From Pedobacter hiemivivus (GTDB lineage Bacteria > Bacteroidota > Bacteroidia > Sphingobacteriales > Sphingobacteriaceae), in assembly GCF_004331685.1 (NCBI RefSeq), contig NZ_SJSM01000012.1:100892-164891 (forward strand): DNA of 64,000 nucleotides, written 5' to 3'. The notes beneath the pieces were generated by a model. The model worked only from the letters and a program-made list of their open reading frames with translations, did not search any database and was not told where the DNA came from. Below are positions 27,502-36,865 of the stretch, one piece after another (within the stretch, counting starts at the first letter, position 1; every line of letters begins with the position of its first letter). A program made the position numbers and the translations under genes.

Positions 27502-29145
27502 ATGAAATTAAAATATTTACTATCGTGCAGCATTATTTTGTTGTCAATATTTAATGTAGGTTGCAAAAAGTTTTTAGAAGAAACCCCTTATTCATTTGTA
27601 GCTACTGATAACTTTTATAAAACGGCAACCGATGCTGAATTGGCTTTAACGGGTGTATACGATGTGCTGAATGCAAGTACGATACAAGGTGAAGGTGGTT
27701 CGAGTACCTGGGGAAGAGGTATGCAATTTTTAACTTCGATGGGTTGCGATGAATTAATTACGGACGCTACAAAAATTACCAGTGATAATAATTTTGTAAC
27801 GATTGCAAATTATACCTACACCTCCGAAAATACCATACTAAGAAGCAGCTGGTTCTTCCTTTATGCTGGGATTACCCGGGCAAATTTCATCATTGAAAGA
27901 GTGCCTGATATAGCCATGAATGAAACCCGGAAGAAGCAGATCTTAGCTGAAGCCCATTTTTTAAGAGGAATGTATTATGCTTATTTGGGTTGGTTGTTTG
28001 GTGGGGTACCTGTTGTAAATTCGACTAATGTGAACTTGAATCAGGAAAGGTCTACGCTTAAAGAGGTGATGTTACAAGCGGAATCTGATTTTAAAGTAGC
28101 TTATCAGGATTTACCAAATCGCAATCCTAAATTAGGAAGGGTAAACAAATATACTGCAGCAGGTTTTTTGGTTAAATTGTATGTCTATTTAGCCAGCTGT
28201 AAAGAAAATAATGTCGGCGAAGCATTAAACTTTCCATTAAATAGTTTTAGCTGGGTGGATAAAGATAAATTTTATGCTGAGGCCTTAACCATTTGCCAGG
28301 ATATTTATACCCAAAGTGGTTATTCGCTGATTCCTTCATTTAATTATTTGTTCTTATCTGCCACAGAAGAAACCGCTAGAAACGAACAAATGATGTTGGT
28401 GCAGGCTGGTGCTGGTGGGAACAACGAATATATTTATTATTTCAATTTAGCCGGACCTACAGGGAACTATTTGACTGTAGGCGGCACAGCAGGATGGATG
28501 CGTCCAATGCGTGAAGCTTATACGCGTTTTAATGTTAATGACAGTCGAAGAAACCTTAGTTTTAGCGGTAATATAGCTGCAGCAGCGACTTCCCAGGTCA
28601 TCAATGGACGTAAATATTTTACCCCCACTACTGTATCTGCCAGCTTATCTAATATTTGCTTAAACAAATGGAGAGAGGATGATCCTGTAGATAGAGCTGC
28701 AAGAGGTATTCCTGCAAATTCTGGTGAAACCGATTATGGTATATTACGTTATGGAGATGTTTTGCTCATGTATGCAGAATGCAAATATAAAACAGGTGAT
28801 GAACCTGGAGCAAGAGCGCTTTTAAAAGAAGTTCGAACCAGAGGGAATACCCCGGCAAATTTGAATACGATTACTACCGCCTATTTCAAAGCAAATTTTA
28901 TGGATGAATTAATTGATGAAAGATCCAGAGAACTTTTGGGAGAGGGTTGGCGAAGATTTGATTTAATCCGCTTTGGTAAACTAAAAGATGTGGTTGCCGC
29001 TTTAAATACAAGTATAACTTTTCCAACGGTCAACGTAGCGGCGGTAAAAGATAATTTTAAGGATTATAAAATTTGGTATCCCATACCAAGAAGAGAGTTA
29101 GACACCAATAAAGAACTAATCCCGAACCCAGGATACACGAATTAA
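27502..29145 (+). CDS. SusD/RagB-like glycan-binding lipoprotein
   Basis: 547 aa. Lipobox FNVGC (Cys21) followed by KKFLEETPYSF. SusD hallmarks: ATDNFYKTATDAELALTGVYD early, AEAHFLRGMYYAYLGWLFGGVPVV, and C-terminal RYGDVLLMYAECKYKTGD, VRTRGNTPANL and DERSRELLGEGWRRFDLIRFGKL. It binds the glycan at the cell surface above the SusC barrel. It lies 4 bases after SusC and 12 before the GH28-like gene. Confidence 0.95.
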   Translation: MKLKYLLSCSIILLSIFNVGCKKFLEETPYSFVATDNFYKTATDAELALTGVYDVLNASTIQGEGGSSTWGRGMQFLTSMGCDELITDATKITSDNNFVTIANYTYTSENTILRSSWFFLYAGITRANFIIERVPDIAMNETRKKQILAEAHFLRGMYYAYLGWLFGGVPVVNSTNVNLNQERSTLKEVMLQAESDFKVAYQDLPNRNPKLGRVNKYTAAGFLVKLYVYLASCKENNVGEALNFPLNSFSWVDKDKFYAEALTICQDIYTQSGYSLIPSFNYLFLSATEETARNEQMMLVQAGAGGNNEYIYYFNLAGPTGNYLTVGGTAGWMRPMREAYTRFNVNDSRRNLSFSGNIAAAATSQVINGRKYFTPTTVSASLSNICLNKWREDDPVDRAARGIPANSGETDYGILRYGDVLLMYAECKYKTGDEPGARALLKEVRTRGNTPANLNTITTAYFKANFMDELIDERSRELLGEGWRRFDLIRFGKLKDVVAALNTSITFPTVNVAAVKDNFKDYKIWYPIPRRELDTNKELIPNPGYTN

Positions 29146-29157
29146 CATTATAAAATT

Positions 29158-30531
29158 ATGAGATTAAATAAAAGTATACTGCTTTTAATGGCTCTGTTTT
29201 GTCTGACAAAAAGCTATTCAAATGAATATAATATATTGAAATACAATGCGGTAGGCGATGGAAGGACGAATAATACTAAGGCAATACAAAATGCATTGGA
29301 TGATTGTTCAGCACAAGGTGGTGGAACAGTGATTGTACCCGCAGGAACATTTGTAACCGGGATGATCGTATTGAAAAAGAATACAGATTTACACCTGAAA
29401 ATGGGTGCTGAGCTTAAGGCGGATGCTGCTGTTCCTACGTTTAAAAGTTTGGTTTTAGTACAGAATACCGAAAACGTAAGTATAACTGGATTTGGTGTTT
29501 TAAATGGTAACGGGAAAAATTTTGTGATCGAAGAATCAAATCCCAATCGACCTTACATTGTATTTGTAAACAACAGTCGCAACGTCAACATTAGTCAGGT
29601 TACCTTGTTAAATTCTCCTTCCTGGTCGTTACGACTGTTTAATAGTGAGCAGATAAAAATACAGCGGGTTACGATATATTCTCATGCGAATTACAATAAT
29701 GATGGGATTGATATTGATAGCAAGGATGTCGTCATCTCAGATTGTATTGTAGACAGTGGTGACGATGCTTTATGTTTAAAGAGCGATAACCCCAAACGCT
29801 TCAGCGAAAATATTACAGTGACAAATTGCATATTTTCTTCCAACTGCAATTTTATAAAAATGGGCACGAGCTCTTTTGGAGGGTTTAAAAATGTAACCAT
29901 CTCTAATTGTGTGCTTAAAAAGGCTTCGGAATCACCATTACATGATTGGAGAAAAAAGTCGAATAACTCGATTCTGGATTCTATAACAGGAATTGCCGGG
30001 ATAGCATTAGAGATTGTTGATGGTGGGACAATGGATCAAATAAATATTTCTAATATAACGATGACTGGTGTTCAAACGCCAATATTTATTCGTTTGGGAA
30101 GTAGAAAGAATCCAACGGGAACTTTAAAAAATGTAATTATCAGTCAGGTTGTAGCTACTGCTGAAAGCAAAATTACAAGCTCTATTACAGCTGTCCCTGG
30201 GTTTTATGTAGAAAATGTCATATTAAAAGACATGATTTTCAATCTGCCTGGTGGAGGAACAAGTAAAGATGCCACTCGAATTATTCCAGAGATGGAAAAG
30301 GGCTATCCGGAAAATAGAATGTTTGGCTGGAGTTTACCTTCTTATGGTTTTTATATCAGGCATGCTAAGAACATTCAGCTCAATAACATTCGGTTTAATT
30401 TGAAAAATGAAGACCAAAGGCCAGCTGTTTGGTTGGAGGATGTACACGATTCTTTCATAAATATTAGCGAGAAGGACGCAGGCAATGTGAAGCAAATCAA
30501 TACCAGCAATGTTAAAATCAATAAACTTTAG
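29158..30531 (+). CDS. GH28-like right-handed beta-helix glycosidase
   Basis: 457 aa with a signal peptide (to about residue 22). NAVGDGRTNNTKAIQNALDD and GGGTVIVPAGTFVTGMIVLK mark the N-terminal pectate-lyase-like cap of GH28/polygalacturonase proteins. Acidic active-site stretches are NNDGIDID (Asp182, Asp185) and SGDDALCLKS (Asp202, Asp203). The usual GHG histidine motif is replaced by SNCNFIKMGTSS, and a clear RIK is not seen. That may mean an altered specificity rather than plain polygalacturonase. Its place after SusD makes it the first enzyme of PUL 2. Confidence 0.82.
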   Translation: MRLNKSILLLMALFCLTKSYSNEYNILKYNAVGDGRTNNTKAIQNALDDCSAQGGGTVIVPAGTFVTGMIVLKKNTDLHLKMGAELKADAAVPTFKSLVLVQNTENVSITGFGVLNGNGKNFVIEESNPNRPYIVFVNNSRNVNISQVTLLNSPSWSLRLFNSEQIKIQRVTIYSHANYNNDGIDIDSKDVVISDCIVDSGDDALCLKSDNPKRFSENITVTNCIFSSNCNFIKMGTSSFGGFKNVTISNCVLKKASESPLHDWRKKSNNSILDSITGIAGIALEIVDGGTMDQINISNITMTGVQTPIFIRLGSRKNPTGTLKNVIISQVVATAESKITSSITAVPGFYVENVILKDMIFNLPGGGTSKDATRIIPEMEKGYPENRMFGWSLPSYGFYIRHAKNIQLNNIRFNLKNEDQRPAVWLEDVHDSFINISEKDAGNVKQINTSNVKINKL

Positions 30532-30544
30532 TTGCTGCAGCCGT

Positions 30545-32734
30545 ATGAATAAAATACATTTCATCAGTTTGTTGTTGTTAATTTTTAATGCTGAATTATT
30601 GCTTGCCCAATCGCTTAACAATGCGAAATACATTAAGCCATTAATCGGTACTGATGGCACAGGGCATACTTTTCCAGGTGTAACTGTTCCATTTGGTTTT
30701 GTGCAACTGAGTCCGGATACTGATTTTCAGGGCTGGGATCATTGTGCCGGTTATCATTATGCGGATACAAGCATTTTGGGGTTTTCTCACACCCATCTTA
30801 GTGGGACGGGCGGGAAGGATTTAGGTGATATTTTATTAATGCCTTTTACAGGTAAGACAGTAAAGGATAGTTATCGAAGTCGCTTCTCTCATCAAGCTGA
30901 AGCTGCTGCTGCGGGTTATTATTTTGTAAAGTTAAAGGACTATGATGTGGAGGTAGCTTTAACCGCTACACAACGTACAGCTTTCCATCAATATAAATTT
31001 AACTCGGGCGGACAGGAGAAAATACTATTGGATTTAAGGCATGGCCTTGTGCAGAATGAAAAGCGATTGGAGTCTCATGTGATCAGTTCGGCCCTTAATT
31101 TGGAGGATGCCCATACGATTTCAGGTTATACGATATCGAGCGGTTGGGCAGGTAAACAACATGTTTATTTCAGTATTAAGTTTCAAAAACCAATAATGGC
31201 TGTTAAATGGCTTTCTGATTCATTGGCAAAGCAGAATCAAAGAGTGGTTTTAATCTTTAATGAAAAGGAATCCGTACAACAAATAAAGGTCGGAATATCT
31301 ACCGTTAGCATAGCTAATGCAAAGGATAATCTACTTAGAGAAAGTCCCAGTTGGAATTTTGAGGATGTGAGAAATAATGCTTTAAAACTGTGGGATAATT
31401 ACCTGGATAAAGTAAATATTGAAGGTTCAAAAAAGCAAAAGGAAATATTTTATACAGCAATGTATCATGCCTTAATTGCACCAAATAATATAGCCGATTT
31501 AAATGGCGATTACAGGGGTGCAGATAATCAGGTTTACAATGCTAAAAGTAAATCCTATTATTCTACACTTTCGCTTTGGGATACTTATAGGGCATTGCAT
31601 CCATTGTATACCATTTTGTATCCTAAGATAACCAATGAAATTGTTGAAACGATGCTTGCTCATTTTGATGTGCAGGGATACTTGTCAATTTGGACACTCT
31701 GGGGACATGAGAACTATTGTATGATTGGAAATCACGCTATCCCCGTAATTACAGATGCCTATTTGAAAGGCATTCGAAATTACAATGTTGATAAAGCTTT
31801 CGAAGCTTTAAAAATAAGCGCAACGGTAAACCATCAAAATTCAAGATGGGACTTGTATCAGCAGTACGGCTACTTACCAGCTGATAGCATAAAGAAAGAG
31901 TCTGTTTCTATAACATTAGAAAACGTTTACGATGATTGGTGTATTGCTCAAATGGCTAAAAAAATGGGTAAGTCAAGCGATTATACCTATTTCAATAACC
32001 GATCAAATTTCTACAAGAATTTATTCGATAAAAAGACAGGTTTTATGCGGGCAAAAAATGCAGATGGGAGCTGGGTTGGTGATTTTAATCCATACAAAAT
32101 ATCGCATGCTAGTTCTTCAGGCGGACCTTATACCGAGGCTAATGCATGGCAATATACCTGGCATGTACAGCATGATGTGAATGGCCTTATAGATCTAATG
32201 GGCGGTAAAAGGAAATTTGCCGCAAAATTAGATTCCTTGTTTACAATCAGTTCCAATATTGACGCTGAGGGCTCAACAGCGGATATCACTGGTTTAATAG
32301 GGCAATATGTTCATGGTAATGAGCCGAGTCATCACGTCGCTTATTTATACAGTTATGTTGATGAAGCCTGGAAAACGCAAAAGCGTGTCAGTCAAATTGT
32401 GAAAACGCTGTATAGCAATACGCCTGATGGAATAAGTGGAAATGATGATTGTGGACAGATGAGTGCCTGGTATATATTTAGTACCCTTGGTTTTTATCCT
32501 GTAAATCCAGCAAATTCTGAATATGTATTTGGAACGCCAGCGTTTAAATCTGCTGAGTTACAGTTGGGTAGCAAGAAGTTCAAAATTACAGCTGATAACT
32601 TATCAGAAACCAATATTTATATACAAAGAATAGAATTAGATGGGAGACCATACGCTAAAAAATATATCCATCACAACGATATCATGAAGGGCGGACATTT
32701 AAGATTCTATATGACCAATAAACCTAAAAAATAA
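30545..32734 (+). CDS. GH92 alpha-mannosidase-like enzyme
   Basis: 729 aa from the ATG at 30545, which gives a good signal peptide (MNKIHFISLLLLIFNAELLL). GH92 landmarks are strong: YIKPLIGTDGTGHTFPGVTV, FSHTHLSGTGGKDLGD, YSTLSLWDTYRALHPLYT, TEANAWQYTWHVQHDV with the likely general acid Glu, GNEPSHHVAYLYSY and GNDDCGQMSAWYIFSTLGFYP. The family comprises calcium-dependent exo-alpha-mannosidases acting on N-glycans or mannans. It is secreted or periplasmic and is 13 bases downstream of the GH28-like gene. Confidence 0.95.
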   Translation: MNKIHFISLLLLIFNAELLLAQSLNNAKYIKPLIGTDGTGHTFPGVTVPFGFVQLSPDTDFQGWDHCAGYHYADTSILGFSHTHLSGTGGKDLGDILLMPFTGKTVKDSYRSRFSHQAEAAAAGYYFVKLKDYDVEVALTATQRTAFHQYKFNSGGQEKILLDLRHGLVQNEKRLESHVISSALNLEDAHTISGYTISSGWAGKQHVYFSIKFQKPIMAVKWLSDSLAKQNQRVVLIFNEKESVQQIKVGISTVSIANAKDNLLRESPSWNFEDVRNNALKLWDNYLDKVNIEGSKKQKEIFYTAMYHALIAPNNIADLNGDYRGADNQVYNAKSKSYYSTLSLWDTYRALHPLYTILYPKITNEIVETMLAHFDVQGYLSIWTLWGHENYCMIGNHAIPVITDAYLKGIRNYNVDKAFEALKISATVNHQNSRWDLYQQYGYLPADSIKKESVSITLENVYDDWCIAQMAKKMGKSSDYTYFNNRSNFYKNLFDKKTGFMRAKNADGSWVGDFNPYKISHASSSGGPYTEANAWQYTWHVQHDVNGLIDLMGGKRKFAAKLDSLFTISSNIDAEGSTADITGLIGQYVHGNEPSHHVAYLYSYVDEAWKTQKRVSQIVKTLYSNTPDGISGNDDCGQMSAWYIFSTLGFYPVNPANSEYVFGTPAFKSAELQLGSKKFKITADNLSETNIYIQRIELDGRPYAKKYIHHNDIMKGGHLRFYMTNKPKK

Positions 32735-32735
32735 G

Positions 32736-33425
32736 ATGAAATATAAATCTATATCAGCAATATGTCTTTTGGTAGTGATGTTACTCGCTTTTAAGGCACC
32801 CGTAAAGTTTAAACTATTTGTTTTAGGCGATAGCATATCTCTCCAGTATGGACCATTTTTAGAACAGAATTTAAAAGAGAAATTCATTTATCAGCGAAAA
32901 ATTGGCGGTCCAGAAGCTTTTAAAAATTTAGACATTCCAAATGGTGCAAATGGTGGTGATTCTAAAATGGTATTGAATTATTTGAGACTAAAAGAAAATG
33001 ATAAATCATTTAATCCGGATGTTATGTTGTTAAACTGCGGTTTGCATGATATCAAACGTGATAAAGACACAAAAGTCATTGCCGTTGATTCCGTTACCTA
33101 TCGAAAAAACCTGATTGAAATTTATAAAATCCTGAATAAGAAGAAAATCAACTTAATATGGGTTAGCAGTACAGATGTTGTGGATGCTATTCATGCTAAG
33201 AACAAGAATTTTTATCGCTTTGAAACAGATCTGCTCCAATATAATGAGATTGCGAGACAGGTATTTGAAAGTTTTAAAGTTCCCATCATTGATTTATACA
33301 GTTACACTAAAAATTTGGGCGGAAATAGGTTTGTTGATCATGTTCATTACAATGTAGAAACCCAATCACTACAAGCAGGTTACATCGCAGGTTTTCTGTC
33401 TTCTTATGTTCAATTCAAAAAATAA
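32736..33425 (+). CDS. SGNH/GDSL-type hydrolase
   Basis: 229 aa, signal-anchor or signal peptide at residues 5-22. Blocks: FVLGDSIS with Ser33, GANGGDS glycine block, LLNCGLHDI in place of G-x-N-D, and VDHVHYN giving Asp201 and His204. The Asn of block III is not in its normal position (GLHD), so the oxyanion hole may differ. It begins one base after the GH92 stop. Deacetylation of the PUL 2 glycan is the inferred role. Confidence 0.83.
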   Translation: MKYKSISAICLLVVMLLAFKAPVKFKLFVLGDSISLQYGPFLEQNLKEKFIYQRKIGGPEAFKNLDIPNGANGGDSKMVLNYLRLKENDKSFNPDVMLLNCGLHDIKRDKDTKVIAVDSVTYRKNLIEIYKILNKKKINLIWVSSTDVVDAIHAKNKNFYRFETDLLQYNEIARQVFESFKVPIIDLYSYTKNLGGNRFVDHVHYNVETQSLQAGYIAGFLSSYVQFKK

Positions 33426-33443
33426 TCAATTAAAATAAAAGAA

Positions 33444-35438
33444 ATGAAGAAAATAATATTCAGCTGTATGTTTATGGTTTTATTGGCCATAAATGATCTG
33501 TCAGCGCAAATCAAAAAATATGATTTAGTGGTTTATGGTGGGACGGCATCGGGGGTAATGGCGGGGTATGCTGCGGCCAAAGAAGGATTGAAAGTCGCTA
33601 TTTTAACCCAAAATAAACATGTGGGTGGCTTAACTACCAGTGGTTTGGGAAATGTAGATAAAGGGATGGACCAAACCATAGGCGGATATACCCTTGATTT
33701 TTTTAAACGAGTTGGGAAAAAATATGGCTCTGATAAGCCAGCCTATAGCTTAACGCCACTAGTTGCAGAACAAACATTTTTAGAGATGATCAAGGAATCT
33801 GGAGCAGAAGTGTTTTATGATGCTAGATTAGTCGAAAAAACGGGTGTAGTCTTAAAAGGTAAAAAGATTGAAAAACTAATGCTGGAAAATGGACAGATTT
33901 TTTCGGCTAAAGTTTTTGTTGACGCGACTTATGAAGGTGATTTAATGGCCTGGGCAAAAGTGCCCTATATTGTCGGTAGAGAGAGTAAAGCGAAATATAA
34001 TGAACCGCAAGCTGGACGGGGCCTGCGTGGTTATAAGCCTATTAAATTGAATAGTGCAGATTTAAATGACATTAAGAACATTGCCAAAGAATTTCCATTA
34101 GACTATATTTTTGCAGCTGTAATACCACAGGGTGAGGGAGATAATAAGACTCAGGCTTATACTTTTCGTTTAACCTTAACCGCTAAGGAAGGGAATAAAG
34201 TGCCATTTAAAAAGCCTTCAAGTTATAACCCGCTGAGGTATAAAAGCCTATTAAAAAAGATATTACGTGAAAAGATTGTTTCTTTTGATAAGGTTTGTAC
34301 AATTTATCCGCTTCCAGATGAAAAAACAGATATTAACCATTTGGACCTGGATAATGCCAGTCACCAATATCCTGATGGTTCGTATTTGCAGCGGGACTAC
34401 ATTTGGCAATACCATAAGGATTACACGGAAGGTTACTTATATTTTGTAGCGAATGATCCGGAAGTACCAGAAGCTTTAAGAAAAGATGCACAACGCTATG
34501 GTCTTGCAAAGGATGAGTTTGTAGATAACGAAAATTGGCCTTATTTACTTTATACACGTGAGGGCAGAAGAATGTTAGGTTCATATGTAATGGTGCAACA
34601 GGATGCCTGGGAAAATGCCAAAAAAGATGATGTAATTGGAATGGGTTCATACTTTTTAGATAGTCATGAAGTGCAAAAAACGGTTACCCCTGATAACTAT
34701 TTAATAAGTGAAGGTGGTATGTTTTATACTTCATATAAGCCATATCAAATTCCCTACAGAAGTTTAACATCCAAAATAGAAGATTGTGAGAATTTATATG
34801 TGACCATTTGTATGTCTGCCTCGCATGTGATTTATGGCTCTTTAAGGATGGAACCTGTTTTTATGATTAATGGGCATGCAGTTGGTGTGGCTGCGGCATT
34901 GACTGTAAAAAATAATGTGCCTGTTCAAAAAATAAATGTAAAACAGTTGCAAAGCAAGTTGGTGGAGCAAAAACAGATTTTTGATGTCCCTTTAGATCCT
35001 GATACTTATATTTTGAAAGATAGGTTTACAGGGCTTATTGTAGATGATTTTGAAGCAGAAAAAATAGGTAAATGGACATGGGCCAGAAACCAGCGATTGG
35101 TGCCTTTTATGCTAGGTGGTTTCCAATTGGCAGAACAAAGCCCAACTGAAACGGCTGCTCATCTCTATCAAACTACATTGCCCAAAACGGGCTCTTATGA
35201 GGTTTTTACCATGTATGTAGCATCGAAAGATAGAGCTAAAAAAGCAAAAATAATTTTGGGGACTGAGGAGGGTGACAAGGTTGTGTATGTTGATATGACT
35301 AAAAAACCGGCAGATGGGTATTGGGAATCTTTAGGCGTTTTCAACTTTAAACAAGGAACATCTTATCGCTTTAAAATATCCAATGAAGGAGAAGGAGGGT
35401 TGGTTGCTGCGGATGCTTTAAGGTTTGTTATGAAATAA
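33444..35438 (+). CDS. Secreted FAD-dependent oxidoreductase with C-terminal golvesin-like domain
   Basis: 664 aa. Signal peptide to about residue 22, then a Rossmann FAD motif (DLVVYGGTASGVMAGYAAAK) and HVGGLTTSGLGNVDKG, as in the FAD_oxidored (PF12831) family. A conserved VTICMSASHVIYGSLRMEP and GHAVGVAAALTVK lie near residue 470. The last ~120 residues (from about 535) are a beta-sandwich resembling the golvesin/xanthan-lyase C-terminal domain (TGSYEVFTMYVASKDRA), probably for glycan binding. These proteins are widespread in Bacteroidota PULs without a known reaction. It is the last gene of PUL 2. Confidence 0.85.
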   Translation: MKKIIFSCMFMVLLAINDLSAQIKKYDLVVYGGTASGVMAGYAAAKEGLKVAILTQNKHVGGLTTSGLGNVDKGMDQTIGGYTLDFFKRVGKKYGSDKPAYSLTPLVAEQTFLEMIKESGAEVFYDARLVEKTGVVLKGKKIEKLMLENGQIFSAKVFVDATYEGDLMAWAKVPYIVGRESKAKYNEPQAGRGLRGYKPIKLNSADLNDIKNIAKEFPLDYIFAAVIPQGEGDNKTQAYTFRLTLTAKEGNKVPFKKPSSYNPLRYKSLLKKILREKIVSFDKVCTIYPLPDEKTDINHLDLDNASHQYPDGSYLQRDYIWQYHKDYTEGYLYFVANDPEVPEALRKDAQRYGLAKDEFVDNENWPYLLYTREGRRMLGSYVMVQQDAWENAKKDDVIGMGSYFLDSHEVQKTVTPDNYLISEGGMFYTSYKPYQIPYRSLTSKIEDCENLYVTICMSASHVIYGSLRMEPVFMINGHAVGVAAALTVKNNVPVQKINVKQLQSKLVEQKQIFDVPLDPDTYILKDRFTGLIVDDFEAEKIGKWTWARNQRLVPFMLGGFQLAEQSPTETAAHLYQTTLPKTGSYEVFTMYVASKDRAKKAKIILGTEEGDKVVYVDMTKKPADGYWESLGVFNFKQGTSYRFKISNEGEGGLVAADALRFVMK

Positions 35439-35496
35439 AAAAAGGGCAAACAAAATAGATCGCTGTTCTGGTATTTTATTGCTAATTTTGTTAGTA

Positions 35497-36702
35497 ATGA
35501 AAAGATCCGGAACAGCTGATTTACCTTTACATTATGGTTTGGTTCCCAAGTGGCTTGCCGAGCGAATGTCGCGTTTGGGCCTAGCCATTACAGAAGCCAT
35601 CATTGCAGAGTATGGGACTGCGGAGGTTTTGCGTCGTTTAAGCGACCCTTTCTGGTTTCAAAGTCTGGGTGCTGTAATGGGAATGGACTGGCATTCTTCA
35701 GGTATTACCACTTCGGTGATGGGCTCTTTAAAAGCAGCGATCAATCCTTTGTATAAAGAACTGGGCATTTATATCTGTGGGGGCAAGGGGCAGAAATCCC
35801 GGAACACTCCTGATGAATTGCTGCGCTTTGGGGAACGAACCGGGCTAGATGGGATGGAATTGGTGCGCTGCAGCAGATTGAGTGCTAAGGTAGATAATAC
35901 GGCCATACAAGATGGATTTCAGTTATATACCCACAGTTTTGTCGTAAATACTGAAGGTCTTTGGACTGTTGTTCAGCAAGGTATGCAAAATGGTGGTTCA
36001 ACAGCAAGGAGGTATCATTGGCATTCTGCGGGAATCACTTCTTTTGTAGAAGAACCGCATACTGGGATTTGTGGCAATAACATGGGACAGATTCTAAACC
36101 TGACGGCTAGAGCCGCTCAACCTTCCAAAACCGCGATGTTGGCTATGACCAGCGAACATCCGGATCGGATGATTGCGGAAGCACGCAGACTGATCATGCC
36201 GAATCATCATGAGGTTAAAGCGAAAGACGTGGATCTGAAAAGACTAGGGGCTATGCTTTGGTTAACTCAGGAGAAACAGCCTGCGGACTTTGAAGAATTG
36301 CTATTGTTAGAAGGCATGGGGCCAAGGACCTTGCAGTCTATGGCTTTGGTGAGCGAGGTGATTTACGGTACTCCATCTCGTTTTGATGATCCTGCACGCT
36401 TTTCCTTTGCTCATGGCGGTAAAGATGGCCATCCTTTTCCCGTACCTATCAAAGTATACGATGAAACCATTAGTGTATTGAGTAAGGCGGTGCAGCAGGC
36501 AAAAATAGGGCAGAGCGATAAATTACAAGCCATACAACAATTAGGTATCATATCCCGCAGGGCAGAAAAAGACTTCATTCCGAATGATAATTTTGATGCC
36601 TTAATTGAAAAAGAACGTCGTGATTCCTGGAAGTACGGTGGTAAAACTGTTTTTGGCGATGCTAAGCGGCCTGATGAAGGGCAGCTTCAGCTACAGTTTT
36701 AG
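35497..36702 (+). CDS. DUF763-family protein
   Basis: 401 aa from the ATG at 35497 (MKRSGTADLPLHYGLVPKWL), the highly conserved start of DUF763. The C-terminal part holds a helix-hairpin-helix-like element (LLLLEGMGPRTLQSMALVSE), suggesting nucleic-acid contact. The family is shared by archaea and bacteria and has no established function; a DNA-repair or archaeal-type nucleic-acid role is only a guess. It is probably monocistronic. Confidence 0.88.
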   Translation: MKRSGTADLPLHYGLVPKWLAERMSRLGLAITEAIIAEYGTAEVLRRLSDPFWFQSLGAVMGMDWHSSGITTSVMGSLKAAINPLYKELGIYICGGKGQKSRNTPDELLRFGERTGLDGMELVRCSRLSAKVDNTAIQDGFQLYTHSFVVNTEGLWTVVQQGMQNGGSTARRYHWHSAGITSFVEEPHTGICGNNMGQILNLTARAAQPSKTAMLAMTSEHPDRMIAEARRLIMPNHHEVKAKDVDLKRLGAMLWLTQEKQPADFEELLLLEGMGPRTLQSMALVSEVIYGTPSRFDDPARFSFAHGGKDGHPFPVPIKVYDETISVLSKAVQQAKIGQSDKLQAIQQLGIISRRAEKDFIPNDNFDALIEKERRDSWKYGGKTVFGDAKRPDEGQLQLQF

Positions 36703-36792
36703 ATTCCTTAGGGAGTGCTAGTATAAAACAAGGAGTTCGAAAGGAATCTCAGAGGATCATGAAATCAGCGTATTAGACCTAGTGTATAGCTT

Positions 36793-36823
36793 TTTTAGGA
36801 ATCGACATTGGATATTCCTAAAA
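36793..36823. terminator. A+T-rich hairpin after DUF763
   Basis: Perfect 10-bp inverted repeat (ttttaggaat / attcctaaaa) with an 11-base loop, 91 bases past the DUF763 stop and 43 before the next ATG. It has a T-run before rather than after, so it may be a structural or regulatory element instead of a terminator. Confidence 0.35.
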
Positions 36824-36865
36824 GGATACGGCGTTTCCGAAACGGAGAATTAATAGGGAGTCAGC

